Shown here one piece after another: positions 1 to 10,975 of a DNA stretch of 64,000 nucleotides; positions within the stretch are counted from its first letter, which is position 1, and each line of letters begins with the position of its first letter. This stretch comes from Tipula vernalis (Eukaryota; Arthropoda; Insecta; Diptera; Tipulidae). Position numbers and translations under genes: made by a program. A model generated the notes under the pieces. That model worked only from the letters and a program-made list of their open reading frames with translations, was not told where the DNA came from and ran no database searches. The stretch is from contig OY282558.1 in the NCBI GenBank assembly GCA_958295665.1, forward strand, positions 113,946,838 through 114,010,837, in the 5' to 3' direction.

Positions 1-2621
1 ATAGGAAATACCTATTTCAAGCCTTATATTAATTTTAAGACCTCTTTGATTTCTCCTGAAAATACATTTCTTGTATTCTTCCTTTTTCTATGCATGGCAA
101 TGTGAACATTTTACTAAAATTTCAAACTTTCAATACTTTTGGAGCGATTGTGCACTGCCTTCCAAAGATCAGAACTTTAGATTATTCTACCTAAGTAAAA
201 CTATAAAAAAGTGAAACAAATTTAAGCGGCTACATCTGAAGGACAGTGTTGTGTTTTTGGGGTCGTTCTATGAAAAACCAACTTTACTTCTATTGACTAA
301 TTTTTAAAGTCGAAATTAGCAAGAAAAATGTTGCGGCTCTTAGAAACCACAATCGTCGCGAATAATTCTACCCCTCAAATTTTGAAGACGTATGGGGGGA
401 TTTAGATTGAAAATCGAAAATCCAGAACATTGTCTAATCAGATAAAAATTAAAGAATGATTTAACATCGTGGGTAATTAATTATAAATAATACGAATTTC
501 AATTTTCAGAAGAAGGTAAAAACGTATTAAAAGCATTATTTTCCGCATTTCTAGTTAATTTCGCGGGATCCTCTGAAACTCGGTTTGTCGCTCCCGGCTC
601 ACAGGATTTCAAAAACAGTCGGGAAAGCAACTCTCTAGTCCGTAGAGCAAACCATCAAGTAAAAGTCAAATATTCGAATAAAAATTACGTAAGTCAAACT
701 GTTTATAATTTTCAACTTTGATACGCAAAACGTCTTCCAATTCCTCAAAGTTAACAAATCGAACTTCTTTTATAAGCGAAAATTTTGCGTGTATAATTTA
801 ACGGGAAAGGTTCTTAGTGATGAAGAAGTTTTAAATGCAATTTTGTACGTGTTATTATTATAAGGTAACCATTTCATTCGAAATCGGTAACAACTTTCAC
901 ATTTTTCGGTATGCATCTATTTGTGGCCGCCAATAGGTACTCGCATTGCAAATGCGCTATAAATATTTTGGAAAAATATATAAATTCTCATCCGGAAGTA
1001 CAAACCATCATTTTTTGGTCAGATGTGACATTTATGATAGTGATTTTATTTCTGTGAAAATATCACAGAAAAAACCAAATGATACCGGTTTATGTGCAAT
1101 CCTGCCTCTTTCAACCAGCGGAAAAATATCTTGACAGAAACTGAAAGATTTGTCTAACATGCTTATCTATATGCCACCAGTGGATATGGTATTTTATAAG
1201 AATAAAATCTAGAGTGGTTATTCATCGTCCTATGGAAGACACGTCTTACCTTCAGTTCAGAGTGAAGAATTAATAATTAAAAATAAAAGAGTCTTAAATT
1301 TCGTCAGTTACTTTAACTATTTATAATCATGAAGTTATTACACGAATTAATTAATTAATTTAAATTAAAGTTAAAAAAAGGTAATTTAACTGTAATATGA
1401 TTGTTTTTATGCGATGAATTTGTAATGTTTTTATTGCGCTATATAATTATTTCAATAAACATTGCTTGGTGCATGCTAAAAATTAGTATTTCCAAAAACC
1501 GAGGATAAAAGCAAGATTTTATGGACCAGACAAGCCTTTTAAGAAAAGTTAGTTCAAAAGTGCACTTAGACAAAACCGTTAAATTTGAAACTTTAATAAT
1601 TAAAATATTTCATGAGCTTGAAGCATTGTACTTCGAAATTAAGTTTTCTTCTAACAATTCTATTTGGAAACCAAATTTTAGTAATGAAATTGCTCAGGAA
1701 CATCTTTATCTTTTCAGCTAAACTCCAAATGCCGTTTTCTCCAATAAAGGCCAAATGCATATAATGATAACGATAATTCTGAGCCGACGATATGTAAACA
1801 CTTCAAAAAATCTAAAAGTACTTTAAAGCCCAATTTATTCCTTTGTTGCTCAATATTTTAGTACTTTGGAATTTATATCAATTTCATCCCTGCTCCGAAT
1901 CTGTTTTTTGTTGCAACAGGAAAACCACATAACTAAACTAAAAAAAAAATTGAAGCTTCTGCTATTGTTTCATAGGCGGCAACCGAAAAGTCAATTTACG
2001 AGCTTACTTTTCAATGACTTTTCATTTATACTGTAACAAGTGAACATCAAAATCAAAAATAAAATAAAATGGATCAGGGAAAAATAAAAATAAAAATGGA
2101 GAAACGCCATTACTCAATTCGCTGTAAGTTATAATTTACAAATTTATTTCAATAAATGAAAATTAATAAATTTTTTTTATGTATTTGTACAGGGACACAA
2201 GATGAAACAGAGAGATTTATTTTGGTCCGTATTAAACTAGATGGTTATTTACTGGGAAATTTTACGACGTAAAATCAAGTTGGGACCAATAGTTCGCATA
2301 TGGCATTTAAAGAGTCAGCCGTTACTCTTAAATGCTATCTTATAAATCGGTAATTATTCGACATAATTCCTTGGAAAATTGTAGAATTATATGAAGAATA
2401 GAGGTTTCGTGGAAGCTGCAATATAAAGCAAAAAAATTTTGAACAACATAACATAACCTCGTAAATATATTGTGTTGTAAATTACTTTGGTTCGATATTT
2501 CCGTTTTTTTAAGTTGAGGCCTTGAGGCACAGACAGAGACTTTTATACTAACGCCATCTATTTAAATATTGCATTAACTAACTCGTCCTACTTTAGTTAG
2601 TTAGTTTAATCGATTAAGGCA
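1..2621. other. Non-coding AT-rich stretch, nothing recognised
   Basis: Only short open frames of 60-70 codons occur here, with no recognisable domain and no good splice context. I see no transposon ends or RNA gene. It may be intron or intergenic DNA. Confidence 0.5.
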
Positions 2622-3811
2622 CACAGCATAAGACTGTGCCCGAAACCTGTGCTGGGATGTTCTAACATCACTATTTTCGATATTCGATACGCTTTATGTC
2701 TCTTTTTTCAAGAACAAAATCGCATTACCTTTCACTTATTTAATGACGTTTTTCCTATTATTGTCTAATGTATTTTCGATTCAGCCTGCTATTTCTTCAT
2801 CTCTTTATCACTACAAAATTTTTTTGTGATACTTTGTCGATTATGTTGAAAAAGGATAGTAAAGAAATTTATTCTAATAGGCTGAGATCGCAATAGATGA
2901 GCGTAATTGAGGAAGCGAAATAATGGGCAACTTTGTTCATGAAAAAAGAGACATAAAGCGTATCGAATATCGAAAATAGTGATGTTAGAACATCCCAGCA
3001 CTGTGATAAATATTTTTTAGTACACATTTTTGACATTTATTTGAAAAAACCGCATGCACCCAAATTATCACGGTCTCTTGCTATAATAATTTTTGACACA
3101 AACAGAATAATTGTTCGGTCGACATTTAACATGGTCCGCCTTAGCATTTTGTATCATCAAAAGAAAATGTCAATTAGACAATTCGATAACAGAATCTATT
3201 CTTTGCAGCAACATAATTATTTTCAACTGCAGCAGCTTGCCGACAATTATTTTCTTCTAGTTTATGTCGACTAAAGATTCTTATTTAGATGGCATATTGA
3301 TCTAGGGAGTGAATTTGAGTGCTACCACTATCGCCTGACAGATTATTGAAGCTATTAAAGAATTAATTGGTCGATTGAATTAAAACGTTGAATCGTATTC
3401 ACTACATCATTAACGATTTATTTTAATCCATAATAGAGTTGCCTACAATATTTTTTATTTTGGCTTGCAATTCTGATTTGAGAATACCCATGACCTTCCC
3501 GTTTCCTGTATATAAACCTAGCTATCGTATTATATTTTCCAAATGTTTGGGGAGAATTATTGCACCATCATCCTGTTATACTACGTCCTAACAAATATAG
3601 GCCTACGCTACAATATATATATTAGACGAAAGCCAATTCGATGCGTATAAAAAAATGCATTGCTTACCATTAAAATCAAACAACAATATGACAGAAGGGG
3701 AATACTTAAAAATAAAAATTTGTGAATGTAGGGGAATATTTTTAAAAATTTTGTGAAAAATTTGTACTAAAAAATATTTATCACAGGTTTCGGTCACAGT
3801 CTAAAGCTGTG
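2622..3811. mobile_element. Non-autonomous inverted-repeat element, copy 1, interrupted
   Basis: The left end (from 2622, CACAGCATAAGACTGTG then CCGAAACCTGTG) is repeated in inverted form at the right end (to 3811). The same terminal sequence, including the inner motif ATAAATATTTTTTAGTAC, occurs at both ends of a second copy at 3924-4706, so this is a repeat family. The left terminal repeat is split by a separate foldback at 2651-2999: the motif breaks off at CCTGTG and resumes at CTGTGATAAAT at 3001. No transposase is visible. The superfamily is not assigned. Confidence 0.6.
2651..2999. mobile_element. Foldback element nested in copy 1
   Basis: About 60 bp at 2651-2712 (starting GCTGGGATGTTC) is present in inverted, nearly identical form at 2938-2999. 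CTGTG occurs on both sides (2647-2651 and 3001-3005) and may be a 5-bp target duplication. The roughly 225-bp core has no coding capacity. It interrupts the terminal repeat of the surrounding element, so it is the younger insertion. Confidence 0.65.
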
Positions 3812-3940
3812 TTTCTTATTTCCGATCAAATCGATCTAATCAATCTGAGTACTAAAAAGCTATGTAAAAATACAGATTATTAATACTCAGATCTATCAGA
3901 TCGATTAGATCCGAAATAAGAAACACAGCATAAGACTGTG
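3795..3940. repeat. Palindrome between two related elements
   Basis: The arms (CACAGTCT...GTGTTTCTTATTTC, then a GATCAAATCGATCTAATC-like stretch) read almost the same on both strands around a centre near 3870. The right end of copy 1 and the left end of copy 2 form the outer parts. It could be a small foldback of its own or the result of two elements inserted head to head. Confidence 0.55.
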
Positions 3941-4706
3941 TCCGAAACCAGTGATAAATATTTTTTAGTACTAGTTTTTGACATTTATTTGGAAAAACCA
4001 CACCATATGAAAAATAAATTCATTGTGTGATTGATGTAGTCGCCTTAGCGTTTTATTTCAAAGAAATTGATTTTCCTCATTCACAGTTATGAAGATGCAT
4101 TTTTCAACTGTGATCTTGATTTTAATTCTCTGGCCGTAATTTTTAATTATGTTAATTATGTGTTAATGAGTATTATTGAGAGTATCGCGAATATCCGGAA
4201 ATCGGAAATTTTTCACTGTTGAGAATAGTTCGATTTGTGGTGTATATATTGGTCGTTAAATAGTTTAGGCCAATATCCTATTACTAAGGATGTTTATATC
4301 GCATATCTGCTTGTTCTATTGGCTAATTTTTACACAGTCCAATTTTCATCACATTTGTATATCTTTGTTTGCCGAATACTTCACTGGGAATGCTATTATA
4401 TCAACATTTCGTTCTCGACCAATTCTTAACAATTCACTAGCAAGAATCTAAAAATTATGCAATAGATTTGCATCTAGCCACAATATAAAAGCGAGCCACT
4501 TTTGTGTGTGCCATTGACGTCAAAATTTGTCATTTTCTATATTTAAAGTGAGACAGCAAATATATGAGCCGGGAAAATTTGAAAAAAAAAAATATTGGGC
4601 AATTCAGTCAGCATAATAAAAAATTGTGAATGTAGGGGAATATTTTTCAAATAAATGTCAAAAATCAGTACTAATAAATATTTAACAAAGGTTTCGGACG
4701 CAGTCT
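3924..4706. mobile_element. Non-autonomous inverted-repeat element, copy 2
   Basis: The left terminus (AGACTGTGTCCGAAACC, ATAAATATTTTTTAGTACT, TTTTTGACATTTATTTG) recurs inverted at about 4632-4706, giving terminal repeats of about 70 bp around a 0.6-kb core. The core has no transposase. It belongs to the same family as 2622-3811. Confidence 0.65.
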
Positions 4707-5942
4707 AAATCTCCATTTGCCAAAAATTTTAAGTTTAATTTTAATTTAATTTTTCGCGTACGGTGGAGGAAAAGGCAACTGTTATATGATGCGGTACAAA
4801 GGTAAAGTTGTTTCCAGTCAAAGGTTTACAAAAAAATTAACGTTTGTACTCTGCATTTTGTTTTAATAAAATGTACCATACCGAAAACCATGGCATATCA
4901 TCCATACCATGGTTTGAACATTAATCATACCGCCGAAGAAAATAGATACGATAAAATGAAGCGCAAAAATCATTGTACAGACAATGGTACAACAATTCAG
5001 CGGAGCATTCACACAAAGTTATTTTTCAGGACCGGTCAAGGAAACGTTATAGAAGTGGTAGTTTGACGATATTTTGAATAATCAACTTGTAACAATTTTT
5101 CCATAATAAAGCTGTTTTTGTACCAAAAAAAAACCTTATAATTAATGCACACTCTTAATACCATTGGACAACCGGTTAGTAAAAAAGTCGATTATTTGCC
5201 AACCGAAAATTTGTTGTTTGTATTCTGATTTGCTTTTACAAAAATAGACTGAAAGTCACAGCCACAAAGGGTTACTATACGTAGTACGTATTAAATAAAT
5301 CTGGATTTTGCTACCTTTTAATTTTCGCTTTACACAACTTAAATTTTTCCTACTTTCAATTAAAACTTTTAAATAAGAAACGAGTTTTGTATAAACAATA
5401 AAAAAAAAATAATTTGTTTCTTGTAAATCAGCCGTACTCAATTTTCACCTCTTGCTTCTCTACCTGCCTATTAATTATCGTGTACTTATTATGTAGGAAT
5501 TACTTACAAATGACGAAACCACACACCAGCACGTACAGGTAAACAGTATAAAATGGAATAAAATTAACACTATAAAGTCATAAAAATCGATTCGATGGTC
5601 GTGTACTCTTCTGCATTAGGCTACCTATAGATATTTCAAGTATAATTATCTACCTTATTCAGTGTGTCTGTGATAACAGACGGTTAGATAGACAACCTTC
5701 CTACATGTTTTGATTTGAATACTTAATTAGACAACATATAGATGATTTAAAATTCCAAAACCGTGCTTGAGTACATAAATTAAAGCAACCGTAGATAACG
5801 ATAGCTCGATCAATTTTTTAGCTTGACATCGAATTTTATTTTCAATGATCACAGACAAAGCGTGTTCTTAAAATTTTGAATGTCAACCTTGCATTGCTTA
5901 CTTAATTGTCAGAAATTCATAGCATTTAAAATTAGACATATG
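4707..5942. other. Non-coding stretch, nothing recognised
   Basis: AT-rich with only short open frames. A segment near 4930-5130 has codon-like stretches but no domain I can name. Confidence 0.4.
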
Positions 5943-6196
5943 CTTAACCTTCTTTTCAAGTAGACAATGTCTGGTTCATGGGCATATAAGTATGAGATGT
6001 TAACTGGATTTCTAATTTTATAATGGCATTTTATAACTTGTTTCCTGAAACAGATAAATTAGTTAAGCGAAGAACTGGAAAAGTGGAAGGCCATTATAAA
6101 ATTAGAAATTCAGTTAGCATTTCGTACATGGCCCTCCAGTTAACATCTCATTTACCCAGCTGAACCTGACATTGATTACTTGAAAAGAAGGTTAAG
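5943..6196. mobile_element. Foldback / MITE of about 254 bp
   Basis: The outer arm CTTAACCTTCTTTTCAAGTA at 5943-5962 is matched inverted at 6177-6196. Further inside, TTTCTAATTTTATAATGGC is matched by GCCATTATAAAATTAGAAA, and GAGATGTTAACTGGA by TCCAGTTAACATCTC. The whole piece can fold on itself and has no open frame, as expected for a small non-autonomous DNA element. Confidence 0.7.
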
Positions 6197-6832
6197 AGTA
6201 TAGGTTTAATTTATTTGCTACATATCTAGTAATACTTTTAATTAATAAGCATCTTATTTTGTCATTATAAAAACAAGCAATCAAGATTGTTCAATCAAGA
6301 TTGTATTATCAATTTTCCATAGTCGGTCAAACGGCATAAAATGAACGTTTCATCCACCTGTAAGCCTGAAATGTATTGGAGAGGTCTACCAACATGATCC
6401 AGGACGAGGATTCATTGTTTAAATTTCTTCAACTTACGTACGTGATACATATTTCGGGTGAAAAACTGTACACCACCAAGTTAGCTAAATGAGTTGAATT
6501 GTTCTCAACAATTAAAAAAAAATTGACCAGGGTTACCAACATAACGTTACTAAAATGGTTCACAGGATAAAAATTTCGGTTCAAAAAGTAGATTTTACTA
6601 CTGACGACGTAACCAAATCACTTCCTTATACTTATTAAACTACCTACTGTGCTGGTCGAGTTAGGGTTACCAACAGGCCGATTTTTACAATAATAAGCCG
6701 GTCATCGGTTGGACAATTTACCAGTTTGAGAGCTGACTGTTATCCTGCGTAAGCTACACTTCAAAAAATTTTGAAAAACATGTTCTCTATATACTTAGTT
6801 TATCATCAGACATTTTCGGAAATTGATCATGG
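6197..6832. other. Non-coding stretch, nothing recognised
   Basis: AT-rich sequence with no long open frame or repeat boundary that I can see. Confidence 0.4.
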
Positions 6833-7663
6833 TTACTTCAGTGCCGTGAAATAAGGCTTGGGCGTCATTTCGGAAATATTTCTAATTTTATTTCGCTTAA
6901 CAGTTCGTTTCAAAATTTGAACATCGTATTTATCAATCGATTTCCGAACAAGTTTGGTAACTTCTTTTGTAAATCTGTAGGAATTAAATGTTATTCTTCA
7001 TTTGCTAAAGTAGCCGTTCCTGTTAGAAACAGAAAAATCAGCTTGACTCAATAGCTTGCTACAATCTATTGTATCAGGACTAACAGAAATTAATCCGGTG
7101 GTTAAAAAATCATTCGTTGCAGTGCCAGATGTTACTCCAGTTTTGGACAACTTAGAGATTAGATTTTTATTAAGTGTTCTACTTTCTTCCATTGGCTTAA
7201 GGGAAGCTTAACAATTGATAAACGCATGATTTCTACTATCCCCTAGTTAATTAAAATCTGTTCAACTAAAATGTATCTAACACATATGCGCCTATTATAG
7301 GGCCAATCGCAACATTCGGATGATTTAAAATTTTTTGTCGCAAGTACTTAGTAGACACCATAGCAAATTGATCCTATAGGAATTTACTTCCGGCAATTAA
7401 TGTTACTTAAGTTTAAAAAATAAGTTTCAGCTTTCCAATATTTTCCACCATTTTTCCCGAAAAACTGAGTTGAGCTTTTCGCTTGCAAAATCAAGGGTGG
7501 TCTTGGGTTTAATATTCGCAATTCCACAATCATGAGAATTTGATGAGCTTACGGATATAGCGAAAGGGGTAACCATATTCAAGGAAGTAGACGAGTTTAA
7601 CGGAATGGACAACATACGTGATTTAAAATAAACTAATATGGAATACAATTTGTGGGGAGCCAT
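6833..7663 (-). other. Unrecognised coding-like stretch
   Basis: Three nearby minus-strand segments look coding-like. An ATG at 7663 in good context (ACCATGG) opens 78 codons. A second segment at 7192-6998 gives 64 codons (starting MEESRTLNKN). The same frame continues past its TGA for 54 codons to a stop at 6833-6835 (includes KEVTKLVRKSIDKYDVQ). Possible acceptors (TTTCTAACAG, TTCCTACAG) lie inside. I recognise no family. It may be a broken gene, part of a transposon, or chance. Confidence 0.25.
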
Positions 7664-8415
7664 GGTTTTTATTTTTAGGTTTTTTTAGGTTTATCCTTCA
7701 AAAAAAAATTGATTAAAAATTCATACCTAAATTAAATTATTATTCGACTATTATCTACGAAAATGCATCTTCAAATTTTTTTTCTAACTTAGAGGCTTAA
7801 TTTAATCGGCGTTTATTGGAGAGATGATCGAATTAGGGTAGCAAATTTCGCAACAGAATTAATGGTACTAGAAAACATGATCATCAGATCCCTTGCTCTG
7901 TTTTTAAAGATTTTATCAAAGATAATCAACTGCAAATAATCAAATTTGCTTGATAAGTTTCTCAAAATTCCCCTTTTGTAGAAGAAAGCCGTGTGTTGGC
8001 CACACCTCAATTTTTTACATTCGTTTACGTTAGTAATTTTTAAGTTTGGGGTTACCTGTGTCTGTCAATCTATCTGTCTGTATATCTATGTCTTCTCTGA
8101 TGATTAACCAATCGAACTGAAACTAGACATTTAAGTTTTTTTTTATATGGAGTTCGATTGGGCAAAATAAATCAATTGTTTTTTTGATTTAAATCAATTT
8201 TGAGAAATCGCGATTTTTTGTTAACAATTCAAGACGTCGAAGTCATTTCAGTCGAAAATATAAATTGTTTTATATTAAAGTCACCAGTGACCTTTTTCGG
8301 TGAATTTTAAGTATATGGGCCCGAAACTTTTACGAGTTCGTTATTTATTAATAAATTAATTATGTTATTAAAAAAATTGGGACATTTACTATGTATAAAA
8401 TTTAAATTGAATGTT
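7664..8415. other. Non-coding stretch left of the LTR element
   Basis: A 65-codon minus frame at 7813-8010 has no recognisable domain. Nothing else is seen. Confidence 0.35.
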
Positions 8416-8671
8416 TGTTGTATTAAAATGAAGTTAGTGTCAAAACAAATTAAGCATGTAAGCATATAATGTACACGCCACTGTAACTAAAGGAGTGGTT
8501 TTAGAATTAAGTAAGGTATATAGGGTGAGAGGAGTGAAGAAAGAAAGACGGCAAAGTTGACACATATGTGCACGTTAAAATATTAATAATTAATCAAATA
8601 AAGAATTAAATAAAATATAAATTATTGTTTTATATATACATATATAAAATAAAGTGGAAAACAATAAAACA
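8416..8671 (+). repeat. 5' LTR of the Gypsy element
   Basis: 256 bp, beginning TGTTGTATTAAAATG and ending in ACAATAAAACA. It is matched almost end to end by the 3' LTR. It contains several AATAAA motifs near its right end. Confidence 0.9.
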
Positions 8672-8689
8672 TGGCGCAGTTGATAAATT
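8672..8689 (+). promoter_or_regulatory. Primer binding site
   Basis: TGGCGCAGTTGATAAAT lies immediately after the LTR terminal CA. It resembles the TGGCGCAGT-type primer sites of insect Gypsy elements that use a tRNA 3' end. The exact tRNA cannot be fixed by eye. Confidence 0.65.
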
Positions 8690-8806
8690 TAAATAAACCA
8701 GCTCCGATGATGTGCTCAGGTAATATTAAATTAAATTGGATTACTTAGATTTAAAAGGCAAATCACCAATTACGTAAAAGCCGCATGTGTAGAAAATAAA
8801 AATGAA

Positions 8807-9103
8807 GTGAAAGCCGCGTTATTAATAAATCTAGTGGCTGAAGAGACAGTCGAAATAATCGAAACGTTAAAATTATCGGAAAAAGATAAAGATAATTACG
8901 ACATTCTAATAGAAGAATTAGACAAATATTTTCTTCCTAAATGTAATATTATATACGAAAGATATAAATTTTACAATAGAAATCAAATGGAAGGTGAAAT
9001 ATTCGATCAGTTTCTAACCGAAGTAAAAAGGTTAAGTAAAGAATGTGAATTTGGGAATGAAGAGGAGAATCTCATTCGCGATAGGGTAATTTTTGAAAAA
9101 TGA
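8807..9103 (+). pseudogene. Gag fragment, Gypsy-type
   Basis: About 98 codons with a Gag/capsid look: helical and charged, with a YF.PKCN...ERYKF.NRNQ segment followed by FDQFLTEVKRLSKECEFG and LIRDR, a layout typical of the Gag capsid region of Ty3/Gypsy elements. No start codon fits a full Gag: upstream codons from about 8670 are interrupted by a stop. The frame ends at 9103, where integrase sequence begins in another frame, so the rest of Gag and most of Pol have been deleted. Confident as Gag of a Gypsy-like element; the lineage is not determined. Confidence 0.75.
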
Positions 9104-9680
9104 AGTAATTTTATTAGAGGCAAAACATTCGGTAGAAATTATCAAACATTTAAAAACAATGTTTAGTGTACATGGTATACCGAAAAAAATGATCTCGGAC
9201 AATATGCCATTTTCGTCGAAAGAATTCTTAGAGTTTAGTTTACAATGGGATTTTAAGATAATCACATCAAGTCCACCACATTATCCGCAATCTAACGGAC
9301 AAGCTGAGAAGCCTGTTCACATAGCAAAGAGTTTACTTAAAAAATCAATTGAAGATAACAAAGATTTTGCGTATGTTCCACTGGAGTATCGTAATCATCC
9401 GGTGTCAGACTTAAAAGCATCACCAGCACAATTGCTAATGAGTCGACAAACACGAACTAAGGTTCCAATAAAGAATTCCTTATTTAAACCACAAGTAGAA
9501 ACTAATGTTCATACCCGTTTAATGGAATCAAAACAAAAGTATAAGAGGTATTATGATCGAACGGCTAGGTCTAGAAAATGTTTTGAACCAGGACAGGCAA
9601 TAGTATATAGAAGAAATGGGATATGGGAGCCAGCGAAAGTTATTGAACGTCATAGTACACACCGCGATCGTATGTTATAA
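9093..9680 (+). pseudogene. Integrase fragment, Ty3/Gypsy
   Basis: 195 codons of integrase from the middle of the catalytic core onward. The motif HGIPKKMISDN holds the second catalytic aspartate, and PHYPQSNGQAEK holds the region of the catalytic glutamate, with the usual spacing between them. The tail (AQLLMSRQTRTKVP, then KYYDR-like and RRNGIWEPAKVIERH) matches the C-terminal part of Gypsy integrases, which binds DNA without sequence preference. The zinc-binding N-terminus and the first catalytic aspartate are missing because of the deletion joined to Gag near 9100. It is non-functional as it stands. Confidence 0.88.
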
Positions 9681-10090
9681 AAAATGAACATAATAGAATC
9701 TTACGCCGAAACCAGAGACAGCTAAAAAATTCAAGAAATAACTTTAATTTAAGAAATGAACTTGACGAAACTGATTTACATCCAAATGTTCCTCAACCAG
9801 GGACAAAATATGACAAGTAGTTTAGGAAATACACAAGATAGTTGTCAAAATAGTCACACAAGGGTAATGACAAGAGCCGGTAGAATCACGAATCCTCCAA
9901 AATATTCAAATGATTATGTGTGTAATTAAAACAGGGAGGAAAAGGAAGGTTGAGCATAACCTAAATTAAAATTCAATAAAATATAAAGTGTTGTAATACA
10001 TATATATTAGATAAATATTAAGTATATGTATAGAAGTAAAAATGAATTTGTACTATTTTAATTTGATAAGATTTTATAAAGAATCAGGAC

Positions 10091-10102
10091 TAAAAAGGGA
10101 GG
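10091..10102 (+). promoter_or_regulatory. Polypurine tract
   Basis: AAAAAGGGAGG directly abuts the 3' LTR start (TGTTG), the expected place for plus-strand DNA priming in an LTR retrotransposon. Confidence 0.75.
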
Positions 10103-10352
10103 TGTTGTATTAAAATGAAGTTAGTATCAAAACAAATTAAGCATGTAAGCATATAATGTACACGCCACTGTAACTAAAGGAGTGGTTTTAGAATTAAGTA
10201 AGGGATATAGGGTGAGAGGAGAGGAGAAAGAAAGACGGCAAAGTTGACACATGTGTGCACGTTAAAATATTAATAATTAATAAAATAAAGAATTAAATAA
10301 AATATAAATTATTGTTTAATATATTTAAAATAAAGTGGAAAACAATAAAACA
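10103..10352 (+). repeat. 3' LTR of the Gypsy element
   Basis: 250 bp, nearly identical to the 5' LTR, ending ACAATAAAACA and followed by the target duplication ATGTT. Confidence 0.9.
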
Positions 10353-10975
10353 ATGTTTACTTTTATTTCCAGCGTATGGAGACTTCAATACACTAATGAG
10401 GTCAACCGAATTATCCCCCTCCTCCCCCCTGGGACCAAAATAACAAATCTAATTTAAAAAAAACTGAACTAGAGCGCTAAGGCTCGTATTTTTAAACAAG
10501 GATACATCGACGGATTAATCCACAGTTTTCGAAAATCCACTGATTTAGCCGAGGTTACTTTTGGTAATTTTAAACGTAGATAGATCCATAGATTTTTTGT
10601 GTCGTAATTTTGAACGAAGCTAAAACCGGCGATTTTCGAAATCAATTTTCAAATTAATAAATGCTTGCTGGGATTTTTTTTGTTTGTTCGATTGATGGTC
10701 GTTTTCGACTGATTATTTTCCCCTCTATGGAAAAGCAATCTTAATTTCGGCGTCAATCGAACAACAACAACTCATTGCTCTTTTATGTTTGTGGGTTACC
10801 TGTCAAAATATAAGAAACTAGAAAATTGCAAATATAAAATCTAAAAAATTCGTTTTCGAAGCAATTTCGAGATTAATTTAATGATACTTCTAAATAAAAA
10901 ATGACCATAATAAGTTTTCAAACTGAAAACAGCACTCAATCAGCTAAATAACAGAACCAGCATAAGCCTACGAAC

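Larger units (their letters stand above)
8416..10352 (+). mobile_element. Internally deleted Ty3/Gypsy LTR retrotransposon
   Basis: Two direct LTRs of about 250 bp (8416-8671 and 10103-10352) begin TGTTG and end ACA and differ only by a handful of substitutions and small indels. ATGTT flanks the element on both sides (8411-8415 and 10353-10357), a 5-bp target duplication. A primer binding site follows the left LTR and a purine tract precedes the right one. The interior is only 1.43 kb: a Gag fragment runs almost directly into the integrase core, so protease, reverse transcriptase and RNase H are missing. The LTR similarity suggests a fairly recent insertion, possibly mobilised in trans by a complete relative. 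Confidence 0.9.
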
